Below are positions 16,846 to 25,726 of a stretch of 35,899 nt of DNA, in pieces. Each line of letters starts with the position of its first letter. Position 1 is the first letter of the stretch. Under the pieces are notes generated by a model. That model had not been told where the DNA came from. It searched no databases and saw nothing but the letters and a program-made list of their open reading frames with translations. Made by a program: the position numbers and the translations under genes. Source of the stretch: Enteropsectra breve (taxonomy: Eukaryota > Microsporidia). Location: the NCBI GenBank assembly GCA_024243835.1, contig JALPMN010000616.1, positions 1-35,899 of the forward strand, written 5' to 3'.

Positions 16846-17976
16846 ATGCCGCGAAGTAAAGCCAACTTGTCCAAAAAGAAAGTACACCTGCGAAAAACAC
16901 ACGGTGGAGGGCCTCGGGTGGTCTTTAGACTCTCCATGCTTGTGCTCATATTCAGAACAATGGTATTTGCCATAAATCGCCTGAAAGCCTACTATCCCAC
17001 AACCGTTTTAATATGCAAAAAGCTTGTTCAGAAGCTAAATCTTGACTTTTACAACCCGTTTGAATATGACAAAGAGCATGAGAATATGAAGCGAATGCTC
17101 GATAAAAGCAGTTTAATATTGAATATTATTGACTGGCTCAGGAATATTTTGGGAAAAATTAGTCTTTGTAATAACTGCATTGCTAAAAGACTGTTTCTAA
17201 CACGCCTATGCCTGTTCTACAGTAAGGCCTTTGCACAGTATCAACACGCAGCGATTGTTACAATTCTACTAATAGTCAGTGCATTCCTGCTCTACAAGGT
17301 AACAGTAAAGATATACTCCCCGAATATCGCATTTTTCAGCGCTGCCTTCTTCGTAATGTGCCCCGTAAACATCCTCTTCAACGAGAATATCAAGCTGCAT
17401 GTTATTATGATTCTGTTTTTGCTGGCCTGCAATGCAAAAATAAATGAAAACTCAAACGAAGTGCTTTTCTTCACGGTGTTGAACTTGTTTGTGGACAAAA
17501 AATGCATAATTCTCGCACCCATCCTGCCAATTGCACAGCTTGTGATTCTTACTGGCCTGTTTTCTTCCATCAGTGTGCAAATGCTGGCATCCCAGACAAC
17601 AAACCTTAGGGGACTGGTGAAAGGGCTGCTTTGCTCCTATTGCTCCCGACTGATCAAGGGCTCCTCCCTCTGCACAGTGCTTTTTAACATTCCAATTGTG
17701 GTGCTGTTTATCATGATGCTCATGTTTAACTCTCCAGGGCAGAAAGGCGCCATTCACAGACGCCTCAAACGCGTGTTTTTCGCAGGGCTCATCGCTATGC
17801 TCCTAAATCTGGACAATAATTTTGCATTCATTTTCTTGGCCCTAAATCCACTGACATACTGGAACCTGAGCGAGTCTGTCATGAACATCAGGAGGGGCTG
17901 TCTTTCCACTGCCATTGTGCTATATTATCTTCTGCTGATGCTTTTTAATGGCGCTGCAAGTCAAATTAAAAATTAA
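16846..17976 (+). CDS. Multi-pass membrane protein, possibly PIG-U/Gab1 of GPI transamidase
   Basis: The frame opens at a TTG at 16810; ATG 16846 is directly preceded by CGCCC, giving 376 residues. The N-terminus is basic (MPRSKANLSKKKVHLRKTHG) and about eight hydrophobic segments follow, starting near residue 28. The stretch with IAFFSAAFFVMCPVNILFNE, then IMILFLLACNAKINEN and IILAPILPIAQLVIL, resembles the PIG-U/Gab1 and ALG-type family, where an NP or CP-x-x-I motif is followed by alternating helices. The closing ALNPLTYWNL also fits. PIG-U is a GPI transamidase subunit in the ER. This is pattern-level evidence; another ER glycosyltransferase-like membrane protein remains possible. Confidence 0.6.
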   Translation: MPRSKANLSKKKVHLRKTHGGGPRVVFRLSMLVLIFRTMVFAINRLKAYYPTTVLICKKLVQKLNLDFYNPFEYDKEHENMKRMLDKSSLILNIIDWLRNILGKISLCNNCIAKRLFLTRLCLFYSKAFAQYQHAAIVTILLIVSAFLLYKVTVKIYSPNIAFFSAAFFVMCPVNILFNENIKLHVIMILFLLACNAKINENSNEVLFFTVLNLFVDKKCIILAPILPIAQLVILTGLFSSISVQMLASQTTNLRGLVKGLLCSYCSRLIKGSSLCTVLFNIPIVVLFIMMLMFNSPGQKGAIHRRLKRVFFAGLIAMLLNLDNNFAFIFLALNPLTYWNLSESVMNIRRGCLSTAIVLYYLLLMLFNGAASQIKN

Positions 17977-18080
17977 TTAATTTAGTTTTTGTCTTATGAA
18001 ATTAATTTGAGAATTTTTACACTAGAAACACGTTGGGACAGTATAAATAGATTAAAACTTATTTGAAAATATCATGTATT

Positions 18081-18656
18081 TTAATTGACAGTACCATTAA
18101 AAAACTTATACAAATGCCCGTTTTCAGCGAAGGAGCCATTTGACAGTTCCCAAGTCTTTGTAGTGCCTTCGCTAAGTAAATAATTCTCAACTCTTTCAGT
18201 GATATCCTTTTTGGCGAAATGGCATGCGGGAAAAAGAGTGTCTCCCTGAAGACCGTTCTCCTCAACAATTGTAACCCACATCATGCAGCTCATTTTAAGC
18301 GCTTGTTCGTAAACAGCTGTCCCTCCAAATACAACAATAACGAGGCCTTGCGATCGGCAGTAATCAACTGCTTTTTTCAAGGAATCAAACACGACAGCAC
18401 CATCAGGGCGATATTCTCTGTTTTTTGAAAGCACAATACTCGTCATGCCCTTCTTGCGTGGCATAGACTCAAATGTCTTCCGGCCCATTATCAAAGCAGT
18501 GCCTTCACAGCTTCGTATCAACTTGTTCAAGAAAAGCATATCTCCTCTCAAGCTCCGCTTCCATGGAAGATCATTTTGATATCCAATATATCGGGTTTTG
18601 TCTGTATGGGCCGTTATGATATTCAATCTTTTCTTATCGAGCTCGATCTTTTCCAT
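18081..18656 (-). CDS. DFR1: Dihydrofolate reductase
   Basis: The frame extends to 18722, but ATG 18656 follows TTTAGTCCC directly and gives a normal 191-residue enzyme. Family marks include the NADPH- and folate-binding N-terminus (LNIITAHTDKTRYIGYQNDL, then PW), GTALIMGRKTFESMP and the GG turn in VVFGGTAVYEQAL. DHFR regenerates tetrahydrofolate for thymidylate synthesis. In E. cuniculi DHFR is clustered with thymidylate synthase and serine hydroxymethyltransferase; no such genes occur here. It converges on the PIG-U-like gene with 104 bp between. Confidence 0.96.
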   Translation of the reverse strand: MEKIELDKKRLNIITAHTDKTRYIGYQNDLPWKRSLRGDMLFLNKLIRSCEGTALIMGRKTFESMPRKKGMTSIVLSKNREYRPDGAVVFDSLKKAVDYCRSQGLVIVVFGGTAVYEQALKMSCMMWVTIVEENGLQGDTLFPACHFAKKDITERVENYLLSEGTTKTWELSNGSFAENGHLYKFFNGTVN

Positions 18657-18861
18657 GGGACTAAAGAAAATAGCCCTTAGATATTTTTCAAAGAAGCTTA
18701 AAAAATTAGCTAAAAGCATCATAGTTTATTGCATTGTCAATGATAAACGCTTTATATTTGTGCTTTTATACTTAAACGCAGCAAGAGTAAGTTCAAAAAG
18801 AAATATTACACTGTTATTAATAGCAACTTATTTAATAAAATTATTCACAGGCACTCCTTTT

Positions 18862-19191
18862 TTAGAAACTAGAGTTATTTTTTCCTGGGTCCAGATGGTC
18901 TGGATCAGGATCATTGCCTTTTCGTGGATTTTTCTTGTCTGGAAAGATTGGATCGAACTTCTCAAGCGGATTTTCAGTATCAGAGCCGCTTTCAGGAGAT
19001 CCCTCGGGGCCTTGGCCGCCTTTTCTTGGATCTAGATATTCTGGCGTGAAAATACTCCCTTTCTTCTGCTTGGTTTTCTTCGTAATGTTCTGATCAAAGT
19101 TTGGATATGCATCATCCTCTCCCACGTTCATAAAGCTATTCTTCTTCTTTTTATCTCTTTTGTCTTTTTTATCCTCGTTTCCTTCGAACAT
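18862..19191 (-). CDS. Disordered low-complexity protein
   Basis: A 109-residue protein with no predicted fold or membrane span. The N-terminus is a run of lysine and aspartate (EDKKDKRDKKKKNSF). The rest is rich in Pro, Gly, Asp and Lys, with recurring elements LDPRKGGQG, KNPRKGNDP and LDPGKNN. I recognise no family. It is likely real because the ATG is preceded by AAGCCCAT, the local start signal, and it sits between DHFR and Cdc25 on the same strand with short gaps. Role unknown; a nuclear or ribosome-associated disordered protein is one possibility. Confidence 0.6.
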   Translation of the reverse strand: MFEGNEDKKDKRDKKKKNSFMNVGEDDAYPNFDQNITKKTKQKKGSIFTPEYLDPRKGGQGPEGSPESGSDTENPLEKFDPIFPDKKNPRKGNDPDPDHLDPGKNNSSF

Positions 19192-19333
19192 GATGGGCTT
19201 TTATCAAAAAGTAAATTAAAAATATTTACAAATCGAGCACAAATTGCATATTTTATTCTCCAGGCTTAAAATAAAACTTATAATAGAAAGAGTCCCAAAA
19301 TAACACCTCGTATTTTAACATTTATTTTAATAT

Positions 19334-20272
19334 TTATTTCTTGCCCATCCTTCGTTTCTTGTGCTCCTCAGCACACTCCTCTATAAACCGCTTATCATGC
19401 ATTTTGATATACTGCATCGGATCACACAATTCTGGATATTTTTTGTAAAAGTTGCTGTATCCCCCCTTTAAAACGTAGATCTCAGGACAGCTCAGGAATG
19501 GATAGCTTTCCATATTCTTGACCCTGTCTGTATTTCTTATTCTCTGTGCGAGCGTTGGTGCTCTGAATGATGAAAATTCGCAATAAATAATTAAAATCTT
19601 TTTCTGCGCGAAAAGGCTATTTATATTGCTGTCAGACCCCATATTAATGGCACCTCTGATATGTCCTCCCTCGTGCTCATAGGCATATCTTGCATCAACA
19701 AGCACAAAATCCCTTTTAATTTTATTTTCAAGCAGCGCTGCAACCACATCATCAGAAACCCTCTTAATTGAATCACAGGATCCAAGCCCAATATACGGCA
19801 GCGTAAGTATCTCGCCGCTGCTGTTTTTCTCCATAAAATCTGACGAAAGTTCTACCGCAGAGCGGGCTTTCGGAATGCTCACCAGCTTCGTTATTTTGGA
19901 TGGCCACTCCTCATTTTTTTCCTGTATTTTACTGTCCTTTCCTATCTGGGCAAAGCTTATGGGCTGCTTCTTTTTGCACGCAAAATTTTCATTAAAAGGA
20001 TCATCAATATTGTTCATAAACTCAACACACTCGTCGCTAGAGTCGTCTTCCAGGCACTTCTCCGCATAGATGTCAATTAAAGTGCCACTGCTCATCTCCA
20101 TGTTCTCGGCACAGGATCTGCAGTGAAAAGGCTTTTTGTCAAGTATGCTGTCAACACTCTCCCCACTATCACATTCCAGTTCATATGATTTTTTATCTGC
20201 GAAGCTCAAATTTTCTCTGTAGTCTTCGCTTTCAAGCTGACTGGTATCCCATGCCGCATTGCTAAAAAACAT
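19334..20272 (-). CDS. CDC25: Cdc25-family dual-specificity phosphatase
   Basis: The frame extends to 20500, but ATG 20272 has TTTTTTACCCC directly before it, giving 312 residues. The C-terminal 155 residues are the Cdc25 rhodanese-like domain: LPYIGLGSCDSIKRVSDDVV, then FVLVDARYAYEHEGGHIRGA, the CX5R loop YCEFSSFRAP (Cys 231, Arg 237) and PEIYVLKGGYSNFYKKYP. Cdc25 dephosphorylates Cdk1 at Thr14/Tyr15 to start mitosis. The loop differs from the usual HCEFSSERGP: His to Tyr, the second Glu to Phe, and Gly to Ala. The N-terminal half is acidic and likely regulatory; it holds CRSC and several other cysteines. Confidence 0.93.
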   Translation of the reverse strand: MFFSNAAWDTSQLESEDYRENLSFADKKSYELECDSGESVDSILDKKPFHCRSCAENMEMSSGTLIDIYAEKCLEDDSSDECVEFMNNIDDPFNENFACKKKQPISFAQIGKDSKIQEKNEEWPSKITKLVSIPKARSAVELSSDFMEKNSSGEILTLPYIGLGSCDSIKRVSDDVVAALLENKIKRDFVLVDARYAYEHEGGHIRGAINMGSDSNINSLFAQKKILIIYCEFSSFRAPTLAQRIRNTDRVKNMESYPFLSCPEIYVLKGGYSNFYKKYPELCDPMQYIKMHDKRFIEECAEEHKKRRMGKK

Positions 20273-21200
20273 GGGGTAAAAAACAAAAAACATTATATAG
20301 AAAAGCATCTTCTCCTCCCTCTGCAGATACTCCGATTCGCTTCTCTTTTCTAAATATACAAAAATCTTTAAGTTTGCAGGCAGAGGCTTTATAAAACAAG
20401 TGGCTGCATGTTTTTCTGTACAAAATGATTGTTTTTGTAATGTTTGTTTCATTCTAATGAGACATTTTTGCTTTTTACTTTTTAAAAATTTTACCTGCAA
20501 GTGAATAATCGTGTTCGTCTTTTATAGAAAGTAGCTTAAAAAAGAATGGTAGCAAGAAGATAAATGCCCAATGCCATTCATCGGCACGCGCATCTTCACA
20601 TAAACACTAATAAAATATAAACAAACAGTAAGATAAACAATAAGATCACTCACTTATAAATAAATATACGAAAGCCAGTTAAATTCTTAAAATGCTTAAG
20701 TTAACTATGTCTTTGCATCGCTGTTTAAATACAGCTGCAAATAAAATTTACATAATCCTTTGATTTGAGTGGTAGCTATGCAAATAAAAGGGGGGATATA
20801 TGAGATGATAGTATTTTATTACACCAATTGATTTATTACTTATGTTTTGTTTTTATACTTTAAAAATTTTCTTAAACAAAACATACAGAATGCTTTAATT
20901 TTATTACCTAAAGATATTAAAATTTATTTTAATAAGATTAATATGGATGAAATTCAAAAAAAAGCCCTTTTGAATGTTTGGACTTATGAAATACACAATA
21001 TAATGGTTAATGGCTATAAGTACAGCTTTCACCATAATATTTGGTCTTAAAATAATGAATTTCGAGCTTTGTGTTGGTATAGAAAATATAGTTGATTTGA
21101 TCTTATGATTTATCTAATGCATGTTCTCGCGGTTTACTCTTAGCATGTCCATTCTTTACTTCACCACTAACTTCTTTAGTTTTGTTCTAAATACAACCCC
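20273..21200. other. Longest gap in the right half, 928 bp between divergent genes
   Basis: Between the Cdc25 start and the coiled-coil gene. The Cdc25 frame stays open to 20500 on the minus strand. On the plus strand an 11-codon frame follows TGCCCA at 20571, and an A+T-rich frame at 20847-21050 starts with TTG and looks non-coding. Near 20686-20708 an arm pair AGTTAA / TTAACT flanks CTTAAG. No gene is supported. Confidence 0.45.
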
Positions 21201-21761
21201 ATGGATCTCTCTCAGGGATTAGAGAGCTGTGGAAGAATCATAAGCAGTATGAAGCAGCTCAAGAGCATACGAACAAACGGGTTTCAGGAGGTAAAATACA
21301 CAACAAAAAGAAATGCCGATGCTTTAAAGGCATTTGCTATTCAGCGGGCGGAGTCGTGTCTGCATAGTCTGAAGGATGAGCTTGAAAGCTACGCGAAGAA
21401 ATTCGACACACGTTATTTCACGAGCATAGAGAATAGAGAGGTGTTTGTAAATGAAAAAATGCAGGAGAATTCAAAGCTCTTGGAAGAGAACCAGGACCAA
21501 ATTAAAGTACTGAGAGAAATAGAGATGTATGAAGACGTATGCAGCAATATGCAACAAAAGATTAAACTAAATAAGCAGGAATCGATGGAAATAATAAGAA
21601 AATTGCATGGAGGTCAGTGCTTGCAGCATGCAGTCTCTGCAGAGACGGAAAGGATTCTGCGGATGTTCATTGAGCTGGATTATGAAAGCGTTGATGAGCA
21701 GGAAAAAAGCTGTCTGGAAAAGGCGCTGCAGCTGTGCGCTGATAACTTTTCATTGATTTGA
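21201..21761 (+). CDS. Coiled-coil protein of unknown function
   Basis: A 186-residue, almost wholly helical protein. ATG 21201 follows CAACCCC directly. Long heptad-like segments lie at about 50-75 and 85-140 (NEKMQENSKLLEENQDQIKV, CSNMQQKIKLNKQESME). The C-terminal 45 residues form a short acidic helical region (ILRMFIELDYESVDEQEK). There is no signal peptide or membrane span. Its length and layout would suit a subunit of a coiled-coil complex such as a kinetochore, spindle-pole or tethering complex, but I recognise no family. Confidence 0.72.
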   Translation: MDLSQGLESCGRIISSMKQLKSIRTNGFQEVKYTTKRNADALKAFAIQRAESCLHSLKDELESYAKKFDTRYFTSIENREVFVNEKMQENSKLLEENQDQIKVLREIEMYEDVCSNMQQKIKLNKQESMEIIRKLHGGQCLQHAVSAETERILRMFIELDYESVDEQEKSCLEKALQLCADNFSLI

Positions 21762-22007
21762 AATTGTGATTTCGCGTCAAAATAAAATAGTAAATTTATA
21801 TAAAGATACTCTTATGTGCAGTTAGAATTCATAACATTTGTATTCGTCTTTAAGTATTGTCGTTCTTGTAACAATAACTGGCATCTAATAATAATAAAAT
21901 AAGCCTATAAAAGAATTCGAGCGCTCGGTATTATAATTGGCGGTTATTTCTATTGGCTATTTTTAATAAAGGGGCAAAACTATTTAAGAGAATGTACGAG
22001 ATGGGCC

Positions 22008-22268
22008 ATGGCACAAATAAACGAAAACTACAACCCAGAAAGACCACCTAAGAATGGAAACAGTGCTAATTTCCGGCCAAAGGCGGTCCACCAGCAGAGC
22101 AAGTACGATGCCAATACTTTCAACAACGAGGGAAAGTACTGCAACAACGAAACACACGCGCAGGACGAAGATCTTAAAAACAAGTCCCTGGGCGCGAAGG
22201 GAAATGGTGTTATTGGAAACCAGGCACCGGAGGATAAAAATGAAAATGACAACGCAAAATTAAACTAA
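22008..22268 (+). CDS. Small disordered Asn/Lys-rich protein
   Basis: An 86-residue ORF with an unusual composition: about one in five residues is Asn, with many Lys, Glu and Gln and almost no large hydrophobics, so it is intrinsically disordered. It begins with NENYNPERPPKNGNSANF and ends EDKNENDNAKLN. Upstream, GAGATGGGCC touches the ATG and AAAGGGGCAAA lies about 30 bases before, which would fit a GGG-type signal. No family is recognised. Higher G+C than the flanks and the antisense frame open on the opposite strand support coding, but it could still be chance. Confidence 0.5.
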   Translation: MAQINENYNPERPPKNGNSANFRPKAVHQQSKYDANTFNNEGKYCNNETHAQDEDLKNKSLGAKGNGVIGNQAPEDKNENDNAKLN

Positions 22269-22698
22269 CTAGAAGAGACTTTTTTTTCTCGTGAAGTCCC
22301 TTAAAAGGACCATTTTGTTTTTTATTTGCAGAAGGGAGCATTCTCATTAAATTGCTCATCTTATAGAAACTATTTTATATTTTATGGCCTAACAAACACT
22401 ATTAAAGTTAATTTTTAGTTTATACTTGAGATTATCAGCAGTTGCGCTAGTTGTTTCAAGTGTGTAAGAGTATAATCTGTGCTGAAAAACCTTGTTAGTA
22501 CTGTCGCTAGATATGATGAGTTTTGCAAGTTTGGCCAGAACATAATTTATTTGCAAAGAATAAAAACAGTTATTCATGTGACTAACAAGAAATATAGTTT
22601 TTAATTCTGAGCTAAATCACAACTATTTTTGATACATTAAAACATTTTCAAGTAATAATAAAAGGTGTTTTAGAATCTCTAATTTAATAATACATTTT
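22269..22698. other. Intergenic, convergent ends (22269-22698)
   Basis: A 430-bp A+T-rich interval between the ends of two convergent genes. A minus-strand 62-codon ORF (22389-22577) is present but has no start signal or protein-like pattern and was not accepted. Nothing else is seen. Confidence 0.45.
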
Positions 22699-23349
22699 TT
22701 ACAGTGCCAGGCTGACAATTCTGCGGTTGTCCAGGGCAGATGTGTTGAGACCCAATTTGCTCATCTCCGTTATTGGCGGAATTTTAACATCAGGCTTCTT
22801 GAGGCGTATTCCGTTCAGATACTTCACGAGAGCAATAAGAAAAATGGAACTGAGAATCACTGAAAGCTGGACTTTTGCAGAAAGCGCCAGAACCTCCAGC
22901 ATGTCCATTTTTATTGCTTCCAGAGCCTCAGCCCGCATACTCACTCCGAAATACAGGTTAAGCGAATGGCTCAGCTCAACGTCTTTAGTGATTTCAGACC
23001 CCACGGTAAGATTGAACTGGCTCTTATAGATAAATGACATGTAGATCAAAAATGCCACATTTACGAAAATAAAGACAAGAGAAACGAACGTATAGATTCC
23101 CATAATCATCTTGTTTCCACTGGTAACACCACATATTGCAAAGAGTGCTATTAGGACATTTATTGCGTTGAGCTTTATCCCAGATCCATAAAAGGTCACA
23201 ATCAGGGCATTGTTACATTTGTCTTCCGCTATTTTCAGGCCTCTCTTGGCTGCTATTGCAAATATGATGAGATATGCGCTAGCACAGATGAGTGCAAGCG
23301 ATACTGTCTGCACTAATATGCTTCCCACCTTGTATCCCCGTGTTTTCAT
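22699..23349 (-). CDS. Four-transmembrane protein of unknown family
   Basis: The frame begins with TTG at 23376; the first ATG is at 23349, giving 216 residues. Hydrophobic segments lie at about 8-30, 55-75, 82-107 and 160-182, with short basic loops and a larger loop of about 50 residues between the third and fourth. The C-terminal 35 residues are soluble (KKPDVKIPPITEMSKLGLNT). This topology is tetraspanin- or Sur7-like, but the defining CCG of tetraspanins is missing, so no family is assigned. A CCC is not near the ATG, though GCCCCTTTATCC lies about 35 bases upstream. Confidence 0.65.
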   Translation of the reverse strand: MKTRGYKVGSILVQTVSLALICASAYLIIFAIAAKRGLKIAEDKCNNALIVTFYGSGIKLNAINVLIALFAICGVTSGNKMIMGIYTFVSLVFIFVNVAFLIYMSFIYKSQFNLTVGSEITKDVELSHSLNLYFGVSMRAEALEAIKMDMLEVLALSAKVQLSVILSSIFLIALVKYLNGIRLKKPDVKIPPITEMSKLGLNTSALDNRRIVSLAL

Positions 23350-23581
23350 AAGACGGATCTCATTCTGAATTATCAACAGGATAAAGGGGCAATACCTGTT
23401 TGCTTTAATTTAATTGGACGGTAAGAAATGCTGCTGGCAAATAAAGTGTAAAATACACACTTTAAGGACCTATAGAAATATAATGCAAAAGGAATATGTT
23501 TTAAGCAGAACTAATTTAGATGCTTTTATATATTGTGCACATTAAATTCTGTTGCAGTATATGAGTACCTGGACAAATATG

Positions 23582-24538
23582 TCAACAAAATTTCAAATAC
23601 TTGAAATATAAGATTGATGCAAGCGGAATGGCGATATTGTCATTTATAGGAGAAATATACTCAACTGTGCCCATGAATATGTGATATCGATAGCTTATTT
23701 TCTTGTGTAAAAAGTATTCTGCGATGTAAGAAGCAAACTGGCCAAACAACAGGCCTTCGATAGACTTTGCTCTGCGTTTTAGAAGCTGGCCAGCAAATGA
23801 GGCAAACGAATCCATGATGCATATTGATATGAGTGTGTTAAAATAATCAGGCCGACTAAGAAAATATGACGGATAGAGTGCAGAGCCGGCCAAAAACAAG
23901 TGCGAAAGCACAACAGGGCCGTAATCTTTTTCACTGGTAAACATCTTAAACCAGAGAGTTGGAAAACTGCTTGTTGAGAGCGCTGCACACAGCAGCAGAA
24001 ACTTTTTGAGAACCAGCTGCCAAAAGTCCATTGGCAAAACTAATGCTGCGGCAAGTGTCATGAAATGAAATATCTTTCTTCTAATGTTGTTGGAAGAGAG
24101 AATGCCGGCTGCCATCTGGAGCAAAACACAGCATAGGCCAAGTGCTGCAAGATTGATGATATTAAGCAGGTTGGTCCTGAAAAAACTAAAAATCCCAGAT
24201 GCCAAAAGTATTCGTAAATCATCTGCTATCAGCAGAATGATATTCATTTGTTCTTTTTCAAAAATCCAGTGCAGCCAGGTGGCCAAGAATATTCCATGGC
24301 TGGTCTCCTTCGCTTTTATAAAGTGAAATGAAAGGCACAGCAGCCAGATCTCTGCGCTCTTTAATGACCCTTTAATTTTATTCAGTGAAATCCCAGCCAA
24401 AATAAGATCTGATGCAAATTCGGCACTGCTAAAAACCATTTGTTTATTGGACACTATAAAAAAGAAAGCCCTAACAAAATAAGCCAGGTATTTTTGATCC
24501 AAATGGAAATAGGTGAAATCACGTAAATTCTGAAGCAT
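23582..24538 (-). CDS. SEC59: Dolichol kinase (Sec59-like)
   Basis: The frame begins with TTG at 24601; the first ATG is at 24538 (318 residues). Ten or so hydrophobic segments are present. The C-terminal half has the dolichol kinase pattern: RRKIFHFMTLAA, then YFNTLISICIMDSFASFAGQ with its DxxAS, the KSIEGLLFGQFASYIAEYF stretch, and the closing SPINDNIAIPLAS. The enzyme uses CTP to phosphorylate dolichol on the ER membrane, supplying the lipid carrier for O-mannosylation, and for any N-glycan or GPI mannosylation the organism retains. The usual GT-E-G is less exact here (HIFMGTVEYISP). Two copies of a 20-bp repeat lie just upstream. Confidence 0.88.
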   Translation of the reverse strand: MLQNLRDFTYFHLDQKYLAYFVRAFFFIVSNKQMVFSSAEFASDLILAGISLNKIKGSLKSAEIWLLCLSFHFIKAKETSHGIFLATWLHWIFEKEQMNIILLIADDLRILLASGIFSFFRTNLLNIINLAALGLCCVLLQMAAGILSSNNIRRKIFHFMTLAAALVLPMDFWQLVLKKFLLLCAALSTSSFPTLWFKMFTSEKDYGPVVLSHLFLAGSALYPSYFLSRPDYFNTLISICIMDSFASFAGQLLKRRAKSIEGLLFGQFASYIAEYFLHKKISYRYHIFMGTVEYISPINDNIAIPLASILYFKYLKFC

Positions 24539-24574
24539 TTGTTTTAAAACTGAGAATAAATATGTTTTTAGTCC

Positions 24575-24620
24575 AAGGAATTTATAAATGTTTTTAATCA
24601 AAGGAATTTATAAATGTTTT
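24575..24620 (-). repeat. Duplicated 20-bp block upstream of dolichol kinase
   Basis: AAGGAATTTATAAATGTTTT occurs at 24575-24594 and again at 24601-24620 (period 26). On the gene's strand each copy carries ATTTATAAATT, a TATA-like palindrome, 40-80 bases before the ATG. It may be a duplicated core promoter element. Confidence 0.75.
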
Positions 24621-24673
24621 ATTTTTACCAGAGTGTTGTAGGCAGATTTATCTTCAACCCCTGACGCTTTTAT

Positions 24674-25369
24674 TTAAAATATATCATAGTCATCTTCTAC
24701 TTTCTTTTTCTTTAGTGGCTTGAACTGACTAGCCAGCAGCTGTGAATTTTTGCTTTTTTCCATCTCTTTTTTCGATATGGCGAATCCCTTGAAATTCGAT
24801 GGGAAGGACGGGGCCGTACCGACCAAAAACTGGTTGTTAAGATCGTCATTTTTGGTGCTGTCCAGCGATGAATTTCCATTGTCGCTCGCAGAGTCTTTTT
24901 CTACATTTTCTTTGGTTTTAGAAGCAACTTCCTTCCGCGCTGCCTTCTCCATGACTTTCACTTTGGGCTCTTCGCTTCTGGGGATCAAGAACTTTTCTTG
25001 TTCTTCTGAACTGTTTGTTCTGGATACCACTGCTTTTCCAGAGTTCGTCTTTATCTGCTTGCTTGCCGTTTCTTCCGCAGCTGGTGATTTTTGAGTAACC
25101 GCTTGCAGTTTTACAATAACTTCGGGCTCAACAACGACTATTTGGTCGTTTTCCAAAATGTCTTCTAAGGGAAACTGCTTTAATATTTCATATCCATCTA
25201 TAGTTTTAAGACGCAACTCAGAGATCTTCATGTTATACTCCAGCTTAACCAGGGTTTTGGTGAGCTTTATGAGGTCGCTGGGCATTGCACTGCGGGCTAT
25301 TCTCAGATAAAATCTCATGTGCAGTACGTGCATCCTCAGCTTTATATAGTCAGCCGCATTTCCTGCCAT
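24674..25369 (-). CDS. Protein with possible ubiquitin-like N-terminus and charged tail
   Basis: A 231-residue protein; ATG 25369 is preceded by AAATTTTTACCGCGT, a near-CCC signal. The first 80 residues alternate beta and alpha: YIKLRMHVLHMRFYLRIARS, a helix (SDLIKLTKTLVKLEYNM), then ISELRLKTIDGYEILKQFPL and EDILENDQIVVVEP. That order and the closing L-x-D-N-D-x-h-x-V pattern resemble the ubiquitin-like N-domain of coilin; this is pattern-level only. From residue 85 the chain is low complexity, Lys/Glu/Ser-rich, and it ends PLKKKKVEDDYDIF. If coilin-like, it would act in the nucleus near small nuclear RNPs. Confidence 0.62.
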   Translation of the reverse strand: MAGNAADYIKLRMHVLHMRFYLRIARSAMPSDLIKLTKTLVKLEYNMKISELRLKTIDGYEILKQFPLEDILENDQIVVVEPEVIVKLQAVTQKSPAAEETASKQIKTNSGKAVVSRTNSSEEQEKFLIPRSEEPKVKVMEKAARKEVASKTKENVEKDSASDNGNSSLDSTKNDDLNNQFLVGTAPSFPSNFKGFAISKKEMEKSKNSQLLASQFKPLKKKKVEDDYDIF

Positions 25370-25726
25370 ACGCGGTAAAAATTTTCAAAAAATAAAATGT
25401 CCATAAAATGCCGAATTTTAAATATTGTAATATACGATCTAAGAAGATTAGTGACTTGTAAATTGCAATATGCATTTCTGGAGATTGTGTTAATTTGTGA
25501 GCAAGAGACTTCAAGCTGAAAAATTTCTTCAGTAAAAATACAAACAAGAATAATTTAACAAATGATAAAAACAGACTGCTTGTGAAAAGCAAAATTGATT
25601 TTTTCCGAAAGTAAGAGTTTTTAACAACATGCTTTATAAAAAAACATTATTTAAACTTCTGAAAATACATCAACAAATAAATATTAAAGTTTTAATCTAT
25701 GGTTATATTATGGCTTTAAAGACCTG
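25370..25726. other. Intergenic, no gene seen (25370-25726)
   Basis: A 357-bp interval between two minus-strand genes. The left edge holds AAAATTTTTACCGCG for the gene ending at 24674. Short A+T-rich frames on both strands look random. No RNA gene seen. Confidence 0.45.

Noticed and set aside
20847..21050. 67-codon plus-strand ORF in the 928-bp gap
   Set aside because: Starts with TTG, is extremely A+T-rich and has no start motif or protein pattern.
22389..22577. 62-codon minus-strand ORF
   Set aside because: No start motif, no recognisable composition or motif; likely chance.
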